From the NCBI GenBank assembly GCA_047972145.1, contig JBKEAI010000299.1, positions 1 to 6,437 of the forward strand: a stretch of 6,437 nt of DNA, read 5' to 3'. Under the pieces are notes generated by a model. The model did no database searches. It saw only the letters and a program-made list of their open reading frames with translations, and was not told the DNA's origin. The stretch's first letter is position 1, and every line of letters begins with the position of its first letter. A program made the translations under genes and the position numbers. Of the stretch, positions 1 to 5,992 are shown piece by piece. This DNA is from JAMLGJ01 sp047972145. Lineage in GTDB: Bacteria > Actinomycetota > Acidimicrobiia > Acidimicrobiales > Microtrichaceae.

Positions 1-1
1 C

Positions 2-1087
2 CGTGCCCGGCGTGAGCTCCACGAGTCGATCGAAGCGCAGTACCGCACACAGCTGGTCGCACGGTTCTACTTCGCGATCATGTTCCCGCTGTCGGATCTG
101 TTCTCGGGGCTCGCCCTCGCCGCGGTTGTCGGAGTCGGTGTGTGGTGGGGCCCGGGTTGGGGCATGGCCGCGGGCACCCTGATCGCAGCGGTGTTCATCA
201 CCAACCTGATCGTGCAACCCGTCGCCGAGATCGGCGAGGTGCTCGACCAGACCCAGACGGCGCTCGCGGGGTGGCGCAAGGTGCTCGACCTGCTCGACGA
301 ACCGGTCGACGTCGCCGAACCCGAGCATCCGGCTTCGTTGCCCGGCAGGGCGCTCTCGGTCGACGTGCGCCGGGTGACCTTCGAGTACGAACCCGGGCGC
401 CCGGTGCTGCGCGACATCGACCTGCACATCGATGCAGGTTCCAACGTGGCGATCGTGGGGGAGACCGGCTCGGGCAAGTCGACCCTCGCCAAGTTGTTGT
501 GCCGGCTGGCCGATCCCACCAGCGGCGAGGTGCTCGTGGGTGGTGTGGACCTGCACACCGTGGGTCGGCGCCAGCGCGCCGCGGGGATACGACTGGTGCC
601 CCAGGACGGGTTCCTGTTCGACACCACCCTCCTGGACAACGTGCGCTTCGGTCGTCCGGGAGCCAGCGATGCGCAGGTGCGGGCCGCGTTCGGATCGCTC
701 GGCCTCGCGGAGTGGCTCGGAGACCTGCCCGACGGGCTCGACACGGCGGTGGGTGAGCGTGGCGACGCGCTGTCGGTCGGCGAACGCCAACTCGTGGCAC
801 TCGCACGAGCCCAGCTGGCAGACCCGGGCCTGTTGATCCTCGACGAGGCGACCTCGTCGATCGACCCCGAAACCGAACGCAAGCTCGGCAATGCGCTCGC
901 CACCCTCGCGGTGGGCCGCACCACGGTGAGCATCGCGCACCGCCTCTCCACCGCAGAGGCCGCCGACAGGGTGATCGTCTTCGATGCCGGCGAGGTCGTC
1001 CAGGACGGCACCCACGTAGAGCTGGTCGCCCAGGGCGGTGTGTACGGCGACCTCCACCGTTCGTGGATCGGCAACACCCGGCGCTAG
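2..1087 (+). CDS. ABC exporter half-transporter (permease-ATPase), 3' part
   Basis: This is an ATP-driven membrane exporter subunit whose permease and nucleotide-binding domains are fused. The frame is open to the left edge, so the start and most of the membrane domain lie outside; 361 residues are visible. Residues 20-75 look like the last two membrane helices. The ATPase domain then shows Walker A GETGSGKST (residues 153-161), a Q-loop in VPQDG (Q201), the signature LSVGERQ (from residue 257), Walker B LLILDEATSSID (D281, catalytic E282) and the switch His in SIAHRLS (H313). All catalytic residues are present, so this ATPase site should be active. The signature has Val where classical LSGGQ has Gly; LSxGERQ variants are, from memory, common in actinobacterial exporters. 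The substrate cannot be told from this part. A partner half-transporter may lie upstream. It ends 102 bp before mdh and a hairpin intervenes, so co-transcription is uncertain. Confidence 0.93.
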   Translation, partial: RARRELHESIEAQYRTQLVARFYFAIMFPLSDLFSGLALAAVVGVGVWWGPGWGMAAGTLIAAVFITNLIVQPVAEIGEVLDQTQTALAGWRKVLDLLDEPVDVAEPEHPASLPGRALSVDVRRVTFEYEPGRPVLRDIDLHIDAGSNVAIVGETGSGKSTLAKLLCRLADPTSGEVLVGGVDLHTVGRRQRAAGIRLVPQDGFLFDTTLLDNVRFGRPGASDAQVRAAFGSLGLAEWLGDLPDGLDTAVGERGDALSVGERQLVALARAQLADPGLLILDEATSSIDPETERKLGNALATLAVGRTTVSIAHRLSTAEAADRVIVFDAGEVVQDGTHVELVAQGGVYGDLHRSWIGNTRR

Positions 1088-1106
1088 GTTCGGTTCACAC
1101 GGCGGT

Positions 1107-1123
1107 CGGTGCCCGAGGCACCG
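1107..1123 (+). terminator. Hairpin after the ABC exporter gene
   Basis: CGGTGCC and GGCACCG form a perfect 7-bp stem around a 3-nt CGA loop, beginning 20 bp after the ABC stop codon. There is no T-run, so this is a candidate terminator only. A second small hairpin (GGCCAC/GTGGCC, 1152-1157 with 1164-1169) lies just before the mdh ribosome binding site and could belong to the mdh leader. Confidence 0.4.
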
Positions 1124-1176
1124 GGACCACTCAGCTCGCCGAAGCGTCAGCGGCCACCTCGACGTGGCCACTATCC

Positions 1177-1184
1177 AGAGGAGA
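1177..1184 (+). promoter_or_regulatory. Ribosome binding site of mdh
   Basis: AGAGGAGA lies 5 nt before the GTG at 1190. It favours that GTG over the in-frame GTG at 1109, which sits inside a hairpin, and over the ATG at 1205. Confidence 0.7.
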
Positions 1185-1189
1185 ACAGC

Positions 1190-2179
1190 GTGTCGAAATC
1201 CCCCATGAGAGTTGCGGTCACCGGTGCCGCAGGCCAGATCGGATACTCCCTGTTGTTCCGCATCGCGAGCGGCAACATGTTGGGCCCCGACCAACCGGTG
1301 ATCCTCCAGATGCTCGAGATCACCCCCGCCCTAGACGCGCTCGGCGGCGTTGCCATGGAGCTCGAGGACTGCGCCTTCCCACTCGTGACCGACATGGTGA
1401 GCACCGACGATGCCGATGTCGCTTTCGGCGACGCGGATGTGGCACTCCTGGTCGGTGCCATGCCCCGCAAGGCGGGCATGGAGCGCTCCGACCTGTTGTC
1501 GGCCAACGGCGGCATCTTCAAGCCCCAGGGCGAAGCACTGGGACGCTCCGCATCCAAGGACGCGAAGATCCTCGTGGTCGGCAACCCGGCCAACACCAAC
1601 GCCCTCATCGCCATGAGCAACGCGGAGGGTCTCGACAACGGCCGGTTCACCGCGATGACACGCCTGGACCACAACCGCGCCATGGCCCAACTCGCCGGGA
1701 AGCTCGACGTGGCCGTGGCCGACATCACCCGCATGACGATCTGGGGCAACCACTCCACCACCCAGTACCCGGACCTGTTCCACTGCGAGGTCTCCGGGCG
1801 CAACGCCGCGGAGGCCGTTGGCGATCAGGGCTGGTTGGAGGACGAGTTCATCCCCACCGTCGCCAAGCGCGGTGCCGCGATCATCGAGGCGCGTGGAGCG
1901 AGCTCCGCGGCGTCGGCGGCGAACGCCGCGGTGGACCACATCCGCAGCTGGCACCTCGGCACCCCCGAAGGTGACTGGGTGTCGATGGCGGTACCCTCCG
2001 ACGGTTCCTACGGCGTGCCCGAGGGCCTGATCAGCTCGTTCCCGTGCACCTGTTCGGGAGGCGACTACGAGATCGTGCAGGGACTCGACATCGACAAGTT
2101 CTCCAGCAGCCGCATCGACGCCTCCGTTGCCGAACTCGCCGAGGAACGCGACGCCGTGGCCGACCTTGGCCTGATCTAG
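1190..2179 (+). CDS. mdh: Malate dehydrogenase
   Basis: This enzyme oxidises malate to oxaloacetate with NAD in the cytoplasmic TCA cycle. The protein is 329 residues, the usual length for the Thermus/cytosolic-type family, and it closely follows the Thermus sequence as I remember it. Visible elements are the dinucleotide loop GAAGQIG (residues 12-18); an acidic residue ending strand 2 in LQMLEI, which favours NAD over NADP; the mobile loop MPRKAGMER with substrate arginines R93 and R99; VVGNPANTNALIA; the catalytic Asp in TRLDHNRA (D160) with R163; and the catalytic His in WGNHS (H188). The C-terminal region includes SSAASAANAAVDHIRSW and ends in ADLGLI, as in homologues. The GTG start is chosen for its ribosome binding site and for length; starting at the ATG at 1205 would remove only five residues. 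The gene is followed at once by a strong hairpin, so it is probably a single-gene unit. Confidence 0.97.
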   Translation: MSKSPMRVAVTGAAGQIGYSLLFRIASGNMLGPDQPVILQMLEITPALDALGGVAMELEDCAFPLVTDMVSTDDADVAFGDADVALLVGAMPRKAGMERSDLLSANGGIFKPQGEALGRSASKDAKILVVGNPANTNALIAMSNAEGLDNGRFTAMTRLDHNRAMAQLAGKLDVAVADITRMTIWGNHSTTQYPDLFHCEVSGRNAAEAVGDQGWLEDEFIPTVAKRGAAIIEARGASSAASAANAAVDHIRSWHLGTPEGDWVSMAVPSDGSYGVPEGLISSFPCTCSGGDYEIVQGLDIDKFSSSRIDASVAELAEERDAVADLGLI

Positions 2180-2184
2180 CGAAT

Positions 2185-2213
2185 TCGGGCGGCAACCAGA
2201 GGTTGCCGCCCGA
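2185..2213 (+). terminator. Strong hairpin terminator of mdh
   Basis: CGGGCGGCAACC (2186-2197) pairs perfectly with GGTTGCCGCCCG (2201-2212) around a 3-nt AGA loop, and one further T-A pair closes the base, giving a 13-bp stem. It begins 6 nt after the mdh stop. The downstream GCTTCTGGT is only weakly T-rich, as is common in GC-rich actinobacteria. It may also stop transcription arriving from the convergent fpg gene. Confidence 0.75.
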
Positions 2214-2250
2214 GCTTCTGGTCGTGCGGCCCTTGGCCGCAGGCTTGATG

Positions 2251-2282
2251 CTGTTCGGACCGGCCAAGCTGGACCCGAACAG
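2251..2282 (-). terminator. Hairpin, candidate terminator of the Fpg/Nei gene
   Basis: CTGTTCGG (2251-2258) pairs with CCGAACAG (2275-2282). An inner 5-bp stem (2260-2264 with 2268-2272, one G-T pair) is capped by a 3-nt loop. It lies 76 bp beyond the stop of the minus-strand glycosylase gene and has no clear T-run. Nothing else is evident in the 2214-2358 gap. Confidence 0.4.
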
Positions 2283-2358
2283 AGCGAGGGTGGGCCGGCG
2301 GAGCCGCCCCCGTCACACTCCCCCCACTGCGACCTTGCTTGTTCGTGGCTTCCGGGTC

Positions 2359-3267
2359 CTATTTCAGGAATTTGCTGGTGGTGTTGTCGGCGAGCACTTT
2401 GCCCTCGGTCTGACAACTCGGGCAGTAGTCGACCTCGTACGCGTTGTACTCCACGGCCCGGATCGTGTCACCACAGGTGGGGCACGTCTCCCCCTTGCGT
2501 CTGTGCACGGCGCCCGGGCGGTCAGCGGAACGAGACATCGAATCGCGTGAGCGTTCGAAGGTGAGTCCGTCGGCAATCGCCTCTCCCATCGCTGTGTAGA
2601 GCGCGTCCACCTCGGCGTCCGACAGCCTGGCGGTCATCGCGAACGGTGACAGCTTCGCCCGGTGGCAGATCTCGTTCGCGAGCATCCGCCCGAGTCCCGC
2701 CACACCGTGCTGGTCGCGCAGGAATCCGTGGACACGCTGGTTCTTCGCCGCCAACGCCGTTGTGAACTGGTCAAGGTTGACCTCGTCCGCATCAGGTCCG
2801 AGGCCGTCGAACGGGGCCGGGGCAGGCTCGGTGAGTGTCGGGTCGCCCTCGAACACCCATACCCCGGCCTTGTGCTCGCGACCCGCCTCGGTCAGCAGCA
2901 GTGCCGGGTCGGCACCCGAGGGGACCTCTGAGAAGCGCCAGCGCGCGATCCCGTTGCGTGGCCGTGCAGAGAGCTTGGCGTCGGGCACCAGTCGGCCACC
3001 CTGCATGAGGTGCACCACGAAGGTGATCTCGGTGCCGCTATCGGCGTTGACCCCCGATGGATCCGCGTGTGGCGACCTGAAGCGTATGAGCAGGTGCTTG
3101 CCTCGGTTGGTCACCTCCGACAGCTCCAGGCCGACGGCGGCGGATGGGTCGGGGGTTGCGGTCTTGAGGGCGGTGAACGAGATCGGCTCGAAGCGATCGA
3201 GCACCGCTCGCGAGTACGAGCGGGTCAGCCGTTCCGCATGGGCCTTGATCTCGGGCAGTTCGGGCAC
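2359..3267 (-). CDS. Fpg/Nei-family DNA glycosylase/AP lyase
   Basis: This base-excision repair enzyme removes oxidised bases and cleaves at the resulting abasic site. The protein is 302 residues if it starts at the GTG at 3267, giving (V/M)PELPE. I chose that start because the family needs Pro as residue 2 for its nucleophilic N-terminus, although no strong ribosome binding site is seen; a start at 3288 would bury the Pro. E3 and E6 are present, and RGK gives K57, the position of the conserved Fpg lysine. The helix-two-turn-helix region is near residues 175-215 (RDQHGVAGLGRMLANEI). A four-cysteine zinc finger follows: C262, C265, C282 and C285 (CPTC and CPSC). The finger tip reads EYNAYEVDYC, lacking the usual catalytic-loop Arg, and the protein continues past the finger with GKVLADNTTSKFLK. 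I recall similar endings in actinobacterial homologues. Whether it acts like Fpg or like Nei cannot be decided. A palindromic element lies directly upstream. Confidence 0.9.
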   Translation of the reverse strand: MPELPEIKAHAERLTRSYSRAVLDRFEPISFTALKTATPDPSAAVGLELSEVTNRGKHLLIRFRSPHADPSGVNADSGTEITFVVHLMQGGRLVPDAKLSARPRNGIARWRFSEVPSGADPALLLTEAGREHKAGVWVFEGDPTLTEPAPAPFDGLGPDADEVNLDQFTTALAAKNQRVHGFLRDQHGVAGLGRMLANEICHRAKLSPFAMTARLSDAEVDALYTAMGEAIADGLTFERSRDSMSRSADRPGAVHRRKGETCPTCGDTIRAVEYNAYEVDYCPSCQTEGKVLADNTTSKFLK

Positions 3268-3296
3268 CCGGCCAAGGTACCGCCCCACCCACCTAC

Positions 3297-3347
3297 CCGT
3301 TCTGTGGTGCGAGACGAGCCTGTGGGGCTAACGACGCACCACAGAAC
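3297..3347 (-). repeat. 51-bp palindromic element, copy 1
   Basis: The arms CCCGTTCTGTGGTGCG (3296-3311) and CGCACCACAGAACGGG (3335-3350) are perfect reverse complements, and one extra A-T pair (3295/3351) makes a 17-bp stem. The interior can fold again: AGCC (3317-3320) with GGCT (3326-3329). The reverse complement of this 51-bp stretch recurs at 3832-3882 with only three differences, all transitions and all between the arms. It sits between the stop of the SCP2-like gene (3361) and the start of the glycosylase gene (3267), so it could act as a terminator for the first, a leader element for the second, or be a small mobile palindrome. Confidence 0.85.
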
Positions 3348-3360
3348 GGGTGGGGTGGTG

Positions 3361-3789
3361 TCAGTACTCGACGTTGTCGATGGTGGCGAGGGCGCCGGTG
3401 ACCGCTTCGAGTCGCTTGGCGCCGTCGATCAACAGGAGCACGTTGCCCCCGAGCTTGAGGCGTCCCTGCATGAAGGCCACCTGGGCTGCGGTCTCACCCT
3501 GGGCAACCTCGACGGCTGTGTCGTAGTCGAGCTCCATGGTGGCGTCGGGATCGCCCTCGGGTTTGCCGGCTGCCACGCCCGCACCGTCGGGTCCTGCGAA
3601 CAGGTGGTAGGTGACCTTGCCGCCCGGTGCACCGGTCACCGTGTACGCGATGGTGGTCGTGCTCGAATCCAGGCCACCTTCTCCGACTTCGGCGTCGGAG
3701 CCCTCGCCTTCGGCACCGGCACCGGCTGCCCACGCCGCCGACAGCGCCCCGTCAGCGGCTGTGATCCACTCGTCGCTCAGGTACTGCAC
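3361..3789 (-). CDS. Small SCP2-like (sterol carrier protein 2 domain) protein
   Basis: This is a predicted cytoplasmic protein of 142 residues with an SCP2-type lipid-binding fold. Residues 43-140 carry the family pattern: a beta region (TTTIAYTVTG, KVTYHLFAG), DATMELDYDTAVEVAQGE, then the typical AAQVAFMQGRLKLGGNVLLLI. In the family this domain binds hydrophobic ligands such as fatty acyl chains or sterols; the ligand here is unknown. An Ala/Gly/Glu-rich low-complexity stretch (about 21-42) sits between a short N-terminal helix and the domain. The start is GTG, with a possible AGGG ribosome binding site at 3797-3800. No signal peptide or membrane segment is seen. The gene stands alone between two inverted copies of a palindromic element and is divergent from the DUF7064-like gene, sharing its promoter region. 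The call rests on pattern recognition of a divergent family. Confidence 0.8.
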   Translation of the reverse strand: MQYLSDEWITAADGALSAAWAAGAGAEGEGSDAEVGEGGLDSSTTTIAYTVTGAPGGKVTYHLFAGPDGAGVAAGKPEGDPDATMELDYDTAVEVAQGETAAQVAFMQGRLKLGGNVLLLIDGAKRLEAVTGALATIDNVEY

Positions 3790-3831
3790 GGCCCGACCCT
3801 ACCGTGCGCCCATCCACGGTCTCCCCCCGGG

Positions 3832-3882
3832 GTTCTGTGGTGCGTCGTTGGCTCCACAGGCTCGTTTCGCACCACAGAACGG
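3832..3882 (+). repeat. 51-bp palindromic element, copy 2 (inverted relative to copy 1)
   Basis: The arms GTTCTGTGGTGCG (3832-3844) and CGCACCACAGAAC (3868-3880) form a perfect 13-bp stem. The reverse complement matches copy 1 at 48 of 51 positions. The three changes are transitions in the interior and break two pairs of the inner stem seen in copy 1, while the arms are unchanged. G-rich sequence follows on the right (GGAGAGGTGGTGGGGGAG), resembling the sequence beside copy 1 on the minus strand. This copy lies in the divergent region between the SCP2-like start (3789) and the DUF7064-like start (3937). Confidence 0.85.
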
Positions 3883-3936
3883 AGAGGTGGTGGGGGAGGG
3901 CGGGTCTCGCGCAGGTGGGTCGGCCATACTGCGGGC

Positions 3937-4881
3937 ATGGCACCGATCGATCCCGCCGACGAACAACGACACGTTGCCGATCCCGAGATCGAGCTGTGGA
4001 ACGAGTCTTACTACCTCGACTGGTTCACCGAGGACGCCACACTCGGTGGCTACATCCGGATCGGGTTCTATCCGAACCTCGACCGGGTCTGGTACTGGGC
4101 GTGCCTGGTCGGTGAGCGACGGCCACTGGTGACCGTGGTGGAACACGACGTGGCGATGCCCACCTCGGCCAGCTCCCTCGAACTGCGCCACGACGGGCTG
4201 TGGGCCGACCACGCGATCGAATCGCCGAACGAACACATGAGCACCAACCTTGAGGCGTTCGGGCTCGTCATCGAGGATCCGGCCGAGATGTACCGCGCTG
4301 ACGCCCCGAGAGGGGACCGGGTGCCCTTCGGCTTCGAGCTCGACTGGGAGACCGACCGCGGCGGCTACCAGTGGCCACCGGTCACCCCCCGCTACGAGAT
4401 CCCCTGCCGGGTGCACGGCTTCGTGCAGGTCGGCGACGAACGCATCGAGGTGGACGCCTGGGGCCAGCGCGACCACTCCTGGGGTGCCGCCCGTGACTGG
4501 TGGTCGATGCCGTGGATCTGGAGTGCGGGTCGTCTCGACGACGGCACACGGTTCCACAGCGCGGGCGGGTTCTTCGCTGACAACGACTGGGGTGTCGGCT
4601 ACCGCCTCGACCCCGCAAGCTCGGAGTTCGCGGAGTCCGACCGGATCCTCCAGAGCACCATCGAAGGGCGTGAGCGGCTCCCCGAATCGTCGACCCTTGC
4701 CCACACGGCTCTGGAGTTGACCGCCACACCGGTCGCGTTCTCTCCGGTCGGACTGTTCCACCCCACCGACGGACGTCTGGACCGGTTCCCGCGGGCCCTC
4801 ACCCGCTACGCGAACGCGGACGGCAGGACCGGAGCCGGCTGGATCGAGTGGAACCAACCGCCTGAGGCCACCGCCAACTGA
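3937..4881 (+). CDS. DUF7064/DUF7065-like protein
   Basis: This protein of 314 residues has no established function. It resembles actinobacterial proteins that I recall as DUF7065 (N-terminal half) plus DUF7064 (C-terminal half), which may share the lipocalin-like barrel of CrtC/AttH proteins; that fold link is inference. Supporting segments are LWNESYYLDWF near the N-terminus, GGYIRIGFYPNLDRVWYWACLVG (about residues 38-60), CRVHGFVQVGDERIEVDAWGQRDHSWG with DHSWG at 179-183, then ARDWW and WSAGRLDDGTRFHSAGGFF. The His/Asp/Trp-rich DHSWG motif is the likely functional centre. No signal peptide or membrane helix is visible. I chose the ATG at 3937 because homology begins just after it; the frame stays open far upstream only as a shadow of minus-strand genes. 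A clear ribosome binding site is lacking. It is divergent from the SCP2-like gene, and both may handle hydrophobic ligands, but that link is speculative. Confidence 0.8.
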   Translation: MAPIDPADEQRHVADPEIELWNESYYLDWFTEDATLGGYIRIGFYPNLDRVWYWACLVGERRPLVTVVEHDVAMPTSASSLELRHDGLWADHAIESPNEHMSTNLEAFGLVIEDPAEMYRADAPRGDRVPFGFELDWETDRGGYQWPPVTPRYEIPCRVHGFVQVGDERIEVDAWGQRDHSWGAARDWWSMPWIWSAGRLDDGTRFHSAGGFFADNDWGVGYRLDPASSEFAESDRILQSTIEGRERLPESSTLAHTALELTATPVAFSPVGLFHPTDGRLDRFPRALTRYANADGRTGAGWIEWNQPPEATAN

Positions 4882-5136
4882 CCCCCGTAGCTGGCCGGCC
4901 GGGCGTGGCCAACAGTCTGCCGGCGCCGATGTTGACCTGCCTTCGACGCCCACGGTTCCGGGTTCACCTGCTGGCCCTCACGGTGCTGTGCGTGATCGGG
5001 TAACCCATCGGTGACCGGTCGACGGTCAGGGCACTGAGGTCTGGAGCCCACCTCCCACCGATGCCGGTGCCGGTGCCGGTTCCCAATGAACTGCACCAGG
5101 CATGGATCCCCCGGTGGTGGGTGCCGCCGGGAGTGC
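4882..5136. other. Intergenic gap between convergent genes
   Basis: No gene is supported here. A weak hairpin (TGGCC at 4892-4896 with GGCCA at 4907-4911) follows the DUF7064-like stop. A short tandem repeat of GCCGGT, three exact copies, occupies 5063-5080. A second hairpin near 5110-5131 is listed separately. Confidence 0.5.
5110..5131 (-). terminator. Hairpin after the basic coiled-coil gene
   Basis: CCCGGTGG (5110-5117) pairs with CCGCCGGG (5124-5131), an 8-bp stem with one G-T pair and a 6-nt loop. It begins 5 nt beyond the stop of the minus-strand gene ending at 5137. No T-run is present. Confidence 0.4.
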
Positions 5137-5646
5137 TCAGCGGTGGGTGTTGTCGGGGGGAAGCGCGTTGAGAAGGTCGGCCAGGTCGGCTGCGCGGGCA
5201 GCCTCGCCCTGTTGGTCGAGGAACTGGCGGGCCTCGATCAGGTTCTGGCGCAGCCGGAACGTGAGGTGGTCCAGGTAGTCGGTGTGCTCGGTGCCGGTCT
5301 GCATAGCCCGCAGCGCCGCGGCGTCTGCGGCGAACGCGTTGATGGCCTCGGCTGCGAAGTGGATCGCCGCGGCGTCGCTCGCCCGACTCTCGCGGTAGTC
5401 GACGGTGAGCTGACGGTTCAGGTCGCGCAGCACCTCGACCTGGGTCTGCGATGCCTTCGTCCGCGACTTCCACTTCCCGGCCTTTGACTTCCAGTACCGG
5501 GACCGCGACTTCCACTTCCTGGTGCGCGCCTTGGAGCGGTCCAGGCGCTCGGCGGTGTGCACCAGTTCGGTGCGTGCCCGACGGTGCTTCTTGCGGGCAC
5601 GGCGCGCTTTTGCACGCGCCTTGTCGAGTTTCGATTCATCCGCCAT
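5137..5646 (-). CDS. Basic coiled-coil protein with W-K-S heptads, unknown function
   Basis: I do not recognise this family. The protein is 169 residues. Residues 6-66 are dense in Lys and Arg with Ala, Ser and Thr (KARAKARRARKKHRRAR) and should form a long positively charged helix. Residues 44-61 contain three heptads with Trp at 45, 52 and 59, each followed by K-S-R or K-S-K; they are encoded by three 21-bp DNA repeats. From about residue 67 the protein becomes neutral to acidic, with probable helices (VEVLRDLNRQL, AAAIHFAAEAINAFAADAAAL, YLDHLTFRLRQNLIEARQFLDQQ, RAADLADLLNAL). No signal or membrane segment is visible. The ATG at 5646 is chosen because GGAG (5655-5658) precedes it by 8 nt; an in-frame ATG at 5694 lacks such a site. 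The basic tail could bind nucleic acid or an acidic polymer, but this is inference only. The gene stands alone. Confidence 0.75.
   Translation of the reverse strand: MADESKLDKARAKARRARKKHRRARTELVHTAERLDRSKARTRKWKSRSRYWKSKAGKWKSRTKASQTQVEVLRDLNRQLTVDYRESRASDAAAIHFAAEAINAFAADAAALRAMQTGTEHTDYLDHLTFRLRQNLIEARQFLDQQGEAARAADLADLLNALPPDNTHR
5463..5525 (-). repeat. Three 21-bp tandem repeats inside the coiled-coil gene
   Basis: GACTTCCACTTCC, GACTTCCAGTACC and GACTTCCACTTCC begin at 5465, 5486 and 5507, exactly 21 bp apart on the plus strand. Units 1 and 3 are nearly identical, and each unit encodes one W-K-S heptad on the minus strand. The exact period and in-frame length suggest growth by local duplication. 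Confidence 0.8.
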
Positions 5647-5654
5647 CGTCAAGA

Positions 5655-5658
5655 CTCC
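5655..5658 (-). promoter_or_regulatory. Ribosome binding site of the coiled-coil gene
   Basis: GGAG on the minus strand lies 8 nt before the ATG at 5646. It decides this start over the upstream ATG at 5694. Confidence 0.5.
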
Positions 5659-5809
5659 GCCGCGCTTCGACCAACCACGTCCACCTTTGCCCATCGGCAG
5701 CCCTCGGGGCCAGTCGAGGATTTCCTGCCATGTGACGGCCGTTCACTTGGTGGGCCGGCTTGGGGACCAACTCGTGCGAGGGTGTGGGGTGTTCACTGAA
5801 AACGGGACG

Positions 5810-5840
5810 GGCCGGGTGCGCCGCCCCAGCGCACCCGGCC
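5810..5840 (-). terminator. Strong hairpin, candidate minus-strand terminator
   Basis: GGCCGGGTGCGC (5810-5821) pairs perfectly with GCGCACCCGGCC (5829-5840), a 12-bp stem with a 7-nt loop. On the minus strand the stem is followed within 7 nt by GTTTTC, so a rho-independent terminator for minus-strand transcription is plausible. It lies about 270 bp beyond the queF stop, so it may instead end an unseen small transcript. Confidence 0.55.
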
Positions 5841-5992
5841 TCGAACCGTTTCCCTCCACCCGGATGTGATCCGGACGTTCCTGCAACCCTGGCCCGTCGG
5901 CTCGGTGTTGCTTCGTTGGAGACCAACGTACGGAACATCCGCGGCGCCTGGTAGTGGCAGAGGTACCCATCCCATGGGTCGACCGGCCCATT

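Noticed and set aside
67..1077. 336-residue minus-strand frame opposite the ABC exporter
   Set aside because: It is a shadow frame: the sense strand holds all ABC ATPase motifs in order.
1331..2416. 361-residue minus-strand frame opposite mdh
   Set aside because: It is a shadow of mdh in GC-rich DNA. It crosses the mdh terminator and the end of the glycosylase gene, and its translation has no recognisable motif.
3010..3936. Long plus-strand open frame joined in phase to the DUF7064-like gene, which would make a 623-residue protein
   Set aside because: The upstream part is antisense to the glycosylase and SCP2-like genes, has no family character and runs through a palindromic element. Family similarity begins only after the ATG at 3937.
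3799..4953. 384-residue minus-strand frame opposite the DUF7064-like gene
   Set aside because: The sense strand carries clear family motifs (DHSWG, WNESYYLDWF). The antisense product is Pro/Arg/Gly-rich without motifs.
5063..5080. GCCGGT tandem repeat as a functional site
   Set aside because: Three copies of a GC-rich hexamer are easily expected by slippage or chance in this composition, and nothing nearby supports a role.
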